Assembly (NCBI GenBank): GCA_046729975.1
Contig: JBKPHS010000046.1
Coordinates: forward strand, 1 to 18,489
Direction of reading: 5' to 3'
Origin: JBKPHS01 sp046729975
GTDB lineage: Bacteria > Actinomycetota > Thermoleophilia > Solirubrobacterales > Thermoleophilaceae
DNA: 18,489 nt
The position numbers and the translations under genes are program-made. This document shows, in pieces, positions 15,707 to 18,489 of this stretch. The notes under the pieces are model-generated. The model was not told the origin of the DNA. It saw only the letters and a list, made by a program, of their open reading frames with translations, and ran no database searches. Position 1 is the stretch's first letter. The number at the start of each line of letters is the position of its first letter.

Positions 15707-16293
15707 CCTCTGGGCGTCTCCGAGCGCGGCTGCGGCGGTGGCAGCGTGGTGACCGAGACCGGCGACTCCTCCCCCGGCCGCCAGCGTCCCGCGCTGCGCC
15801 CGAGCCCCTCGTCGCGCATCGCCACCAGTGAGCCCACCAGGGCGCCAGCGGTTGCCGCAAGCCCGAGCCAGGCGCCGAACAGGCGCGTCACGTCCAGCTC
15901 GGTGACCGTCACGCCGGCCGGCAGGTCACGGAGAAGGCTCTCCTCGGGCACGTTCGCGACCCTCGTCAGGACCACGACCAGCCCGATGAGCGCGAGCAGC
16001 GCGACAAGGGAATCGAGGGCGATCGGCACGGCCGGCGTACGCTGGGTCGCGGCCACGACGAGCACCGCCACGGCGGCGAGGCCGACGACCAGCAGCAGGA
16101 CGTCGATGACGCTGAAGGCCTGCCAAGCGGTCACGGTCCCGTCGGGGATCTCCACCGGTCCGCGCGCGGCGCCCGAGCGCTGCTCTATCTCGAGGCTGTC
16201 GACCCGGTACCAGTGCAGGAACAGCGCGCCGACCAGAACCGCGCCCGAGACGCCGGCGATCCACTCGCCCAGCCGGGGTCTGCGGAGGTCCAC
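15703..16293 (-). CDS. four-helix membrane protein with AWQ-ID motif (paralogue A)
   Basis: 196 aa, function unknown. Predicted membrane segments at about 10-28, 60-82, 90-111 and 139-158. A short loop after helix 1 carries LFLHWYRVDS, and helix 2 starts with TAWQAFSVIDVLLLVV. The tail after helix 4 is polar and Pro-rich (EESPVSVTTLPPPQPRSETP). I recall similar four-helix proteins (WY after helix 1, AWQAF.VID into helix 2) as common in Thermoleophilia genomes, but this is memory, not a search. The GTG start at 16293 is the only good start before helix 1; no Shine-Dalgarno is seen. It lies 22 nt after folD on the same strand. Confidence 0.75.
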   Translation of the reverse strand: MDLRRPRLGEWIAGVSGAVLVGALFLHWYRVDSLEIEQRSGAARGPVEIPDGTVTAWQAFSVIDVLLLVVGLAAVAVLVVAATQRTPAVPIALDSLVALLALIGLVVVLTRVANVPEESLLRDLPAGVTVTELDVTRLFGAWLGLAATAGALVGSLVAMRDEGLGRSAGRWRPGEESPVSVTTLPPPQPRSETPRG

Positions 16294-16315
16294 GGGCGCG
16301 AGACTACCGCCGGGG

Positions 16316-17188
16316 TCAGCCGGGCGCGGCGGTCTGGGCGCGAGCGGCCTGGACGGTGTTCGACAGGAGCATCGCGATCGTCATCGGACCGACGCCTCCG
16401 GGAACTGGCGTGATCGCGGCGGCCTTCTCCCTCACGGCGTCGAAGTCGACGTCGCCCGCGAGCCCATCGTCGGTGCGGTTCGTGCCGACGTCGATGACGA
16501 TCGCGCCGGGCTTGACCATCTCCGCGGTCACGAGCCGTGGGCGACCCGCCGCGGCGACCAGCACGTCCGCCTCGCGGCAGACGGCCGCTAGGTCGCGTGT
16601 GCGCGAGTGGCACATCGTCACCGTCGCGTTCGCCGCGAGTAGCAGCTGCGCGACCGGCTTGCCGACGAGGTTCGAGCGCCCGACAACCACCGCGCGCGCC
16701 CCTTCCAGCTCCGCGCCGGCGACGCGCAGGAGCTCCATGATCCCGCGCGGCGTGGCGGGCACGAGGCCGGGCATGCCCTGCATCAGGAGCCCCGCGCTGA
16801 CGGGCGTGAGGCCGTCGACGTCCTTGCGCGGGTCGATCAGCGCAGTCATCTCGCCGCCGTCGATCTGTGGCGGGACGGGAAGCTGGAGCAGGATGCCGTG
16901 CACGGCGTCGTCCTCGTTCAGCCTGTGCAGAAGGCTGGCCACCTCGAGCTGCGAGGTGTCGGAGGGCAGATCGTGGTCGAACGACTCGATGCCCACCTCC
17001 TCGCTGAGGCGACGCTTGTTCCGCACGTAGACCTGCGAGGCGGGGTCATCGCCCACCAGCACCGTCGCGAGGCCAGGCCTCACGCCGTGCTCCTCCACGA
17101 GCTCGGCGACCTCGCCCGCGACCCGCTCCCGAACCTGTGCGGCGACGGCCTTGCCGTCGATGATCGTCGCTTCGCTGACCGAGCTCAC
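16316..17188 (-). CDS. folD: bifunctional methylenetetrahydrofolate dehydrogenase/cyclohydrolase FolD
   Basis: FolD interconverts 5,10-methylene-, 5,10-methenyl- and 10-formyl-tetrahydrofolate, using NADP, in the cytosol. 290 aa, normal length. The catalytic lysine is K58 in YVRNKRR (the YxxxK pair with Y54). Q102 in LLQLPVP and D125 in KDVDGL complete the active site, each offset by 4 from E. coli FolD. The nucleotide-binding region is VVVGRSNLVGKPVAQLL (167-183) with CHSRT. The C-terminal signature is PVPGGVGPMTIAMLL. The segment usually written PCTPRG reads PATPRG here. The GTG at 17188 overlaps the pcrA stop (GTGA); a purine run in the preceding Lys codons may act as the ribosome binding site. 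A longer frame upstream is antisense-like within pcrA and is rejected. Confidence 0.96.
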   Translation of the reverse strand: MSSVSEATIIDGKAVAAQVRERVAGEVAELVEEHGVRPGLATVLVGDDPASQVYVRNKRRLSEEVGIESFDHDLPSDTSQLEVASLLHRLNEDDAVHGILLQLPVPPQIDGGEMTALIDPRKDVDGLTPVSAGLLMQGMPGLVPATPRGIMELLRVAGAELEGARAVVVGRSNLVGKPVAQLLLAANATVTMCHSRTRDLAAVCREADVLVAAAGRPRLVTAEMVKPGAIVIDVGTNRTDDGLAGDVDFDAVREKAAAITPVPGGVGPMTIAMLLSNTVQAARAQTAAPG

Positions 17189-18489
17189 TTCTTCTTGAGC
17201 GGCGCGTAGTCCGCCATCAGCTTGCGCTCGGAGCCATCGCCCGCGAAGCGCACTATCACGACACCGCCCGGCTCGGCGCCGACCACGACGCCGTCGCCGA
17301 AGCTCGCGTGCACCACGTCGTCGCCGACCGAGAACGAGGCGCCCTCGAACGGCGCCTGGCGCGGCCCGCGCTCCGGCTGGCCGCCGCGGCTCCAGGTTGT
17401 GGCGGCGGCGAGGGGCTCCTGCGCGCCCGTGCGCTCGACCAGCTCCTCCGGGATCTCGTCGAGGAAGCGGCTGGGCAGGTTCCAATCGCGGCCGCCGTAG
17501 AGGCTCCGCATGCGCGCGTAGGTCAGGTACAGCTGCCGCTTCGCGCGCGTGATGCCGACGTAGCAGAGGCGTCGCTCCTCCTCGAGGTCGCCGGACTCGA
17601 CCGAGCGGCTGTGCGGGAACACGCCCTCCTCGCAGCCGATCATGAAGACGGCGGGGAACTCGAGTCCCTTGGCGTTGTGCAGGGTCATCAGCGTGACCGT
17701 GCCCTCGTCGCTCTGAAGGGCGTCCTGGTCGGAGAAGAGCGCGATCTGCTGGAGGAACTCCTCCACCGAGGGCTCCTCGGCTGTGGCGTCGTACTCGCGG
17801 CCGACGCCGACGAGCTCCTCCAGGTTCTCGAGCCGGCCCTCGGCCTCGATCGTACGCTCGGCGCGAAGCGCGTCCGTATAGCCGGTCTCCGAGAGCGTCT
17901 CCTCGAGCAGGTCGCCGACCGACGCCGATTCCACCCGCTCGCGCAGCCGCTCCATCGTCGACATGAAGCGCCCGACCGCCTTGACCGCCGCCGCCCCGAG
18001 TCCCGGCACCTTCTCCGGCGCCGCGGCGACATCCCAGACGGACTCGCCCAGCGTGTTCGCATGGCCGGTGATGCGCGCCTGTGTCGTGTCGCCGATGCCC
18101 CGCCGCGGCGAGTTGACCACGCGCTGGAACGAGACGACGTCCTGAGGATTCACGAGCAGCGTGAGGTAGGCGATCGCGTCCTTGATCTCGGCGCGCTCGT
18201 AGAACTTGGTGCCGCCGATGACCTGGTAGCTCACGTCGTAGCGGACGAGCATGTCCTCGAGCACGCGGCTCTGGGCGTTGGTCCGGTAGAAGACCGCGAC
18301 CTCGTCGCGTGAGCCGCCCTCCTCCACGTGACGCTCGATCTCGTTGACCACGAAGCGCGCCTCCGCGTGCTCATCGTCGAGCTCGTGGATCTGCACCGGA
18401 TCCCCCTGGCCGACGTCGGTCCAGAGCGCCTTGGCCTTGCGCGCCTTGTTGTGGCTCACCACCGCGTTGGCGGCCGAGAGGATCGTCTG
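17185..18489 (-). CDS. pcrA: ATP-dependent DNA helicase UvrD/PcrA (5' part outside window)
   Basis: The C-terminal 434 residues of a superfamily 1A 3'-5' helicase for nucleotide excision and replication repair. The frame runs off the right edge with QTILSAANAV, the segment that follows motif III/NYRS in this family; the GTG at 18462 is internal. Seen in order: YRTNAQSRVLED (motif IV, fragment residues 68-79), VVNSPRRGIGDTT, a large 2B domain, MTLHNAKGLEF (motif V, 268-278), and EEERRLCYVGITRAKRQ (motif VI, 303-319). The C-terminal Tudor-like RNA-polymerase-binding domain typical of PcrA/UvrD closes the protein (VGDDVVHASFGDGVVVG ... KLMADYAPLKKK). The stop overlaps the folD start by GTGA. Confidence 0.95.
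   Translation of the reverse strand, partial: QTILSAANAVVSHNKARKAKALWTDVGQGDPVQIHELDDEHAEARFVVNEIERHVEEGGSRDEVAVFYRTNAQSRVLEDMLVRYDVSYQVIGGTKFYERAEIKDAIAYLTLLVNPQDVVSFQRVVNSPRRGIGDTTQARITGHANTLGESVWDVAAAPEKVPGLGAAAVKAVGRFMSTMERLRERVESASVGDLLEETLSETGYTDALRAERTIEAEGRLENLEELVGVGREYDATAEEPSVEEFLQQIALFSDQDALQSDEGTVTLMTLHNAKGLEFPAVFMIGCEEGVFPHSRSVESGDLEEERRLCYVGITRAKRQLYLTYARMRSLYGGRDWNLPSRFLDEIPEELVERTGAQEPLAAATTWSRGGQPERGPRQAPFEGASFSVGDDVVHASFGDGVVVGAEPGGVVIVRFAGDGSERKLMADYAPLKKK

Noticed and set aside
16735..16765. FolD PATPRG in place of PCTPRG
   Set aside because: The Cys is not a catalytic residue and substitutions here occur in the family; Lys58, Gln102 and Asp125 are intact.
17186..17485. 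N-terminal extension of FolD into the pcrA 3' end
   Set aside because: The added residues are out-of-frame pcrA sequence; the FolD fold begins at SEATIIDGKAVAAQV and a GTG overlaps the pcrA stop at the usual position.

Overview
The window is high-GC, gene-dense bacterial chromosome with almost no intergenic space. It suggests a high-GC, menaquinone-making actinobacterium, most likely of the class Thermoleophilia (Solirubrobacterales/Gaiellales type). This is inferred from GC content, frequent GTG starts, the GatCAB amidotransferase, an exported calcium-binding repeat protein with a Cys-rich C-terminal cap, and a pair of four-helix membrane proteins sharing an AWQ...ID motif that I recall from that class. 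A 16S or marker-gene search would settle it.

Layout. Positions 1-4135 hold a menaquinone block: the 3' part of menA, then menC and menD on the plus strand, with menH on the minus strand between menC and menD. From 4139 to the right edge every gene is on the minus strand. In transcription order (right to left) these are: pcrA/uvrD helicase (cut by the window edge), folD, two related four-helix membrane proteins, gatC-gatA-gatB, a class I methyltransferase, a 74-aa protein ending in Gly-Gly, an unknown two-helix protein, a large GNAT-type protein, two small membrane proteins (one of only 56 aa), ilvB, ilvN, menF and an exported RTX-type repeat protein that converges on menD.

How the genes work together. 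MenF makes isochorismate, MenD joins it to 2-oxoglutarate, MenH eliminates pyruvate, MenC dehydrates to o-succinylbenzoate, and MenA later prenylates dihydroxynaphthoate. MenE and MenB are not here and may lie to the left. IlvB and IlvN form acetohydroxyacid synthase (branched-chain amino acids), and menF follows ilvN after 7 nt. GatCAB makes Gln-tRNA(Gln) and/or Asn-tRNA(Asn) by transamidation. FolD supplies one-carbon folates, and PcrA is a repair helicase.

Novelty. I see no defence system, mobile element, CRISPR array, tRNA or rRNA, and nothing that is clearly a new system. The points most worth checking are: a four-copy heptamer repeat that replaces the ribosome binding site region of ilvN and can form one of several alternative hairpins; the antisense position of menH inside the men block with start codons 6 nt from menD; the 74-aa diglycine-ended protein; the tandem membrane paralogues; and an Asp-to-Glu change at the expected ThDP/Mg motif of MenD.
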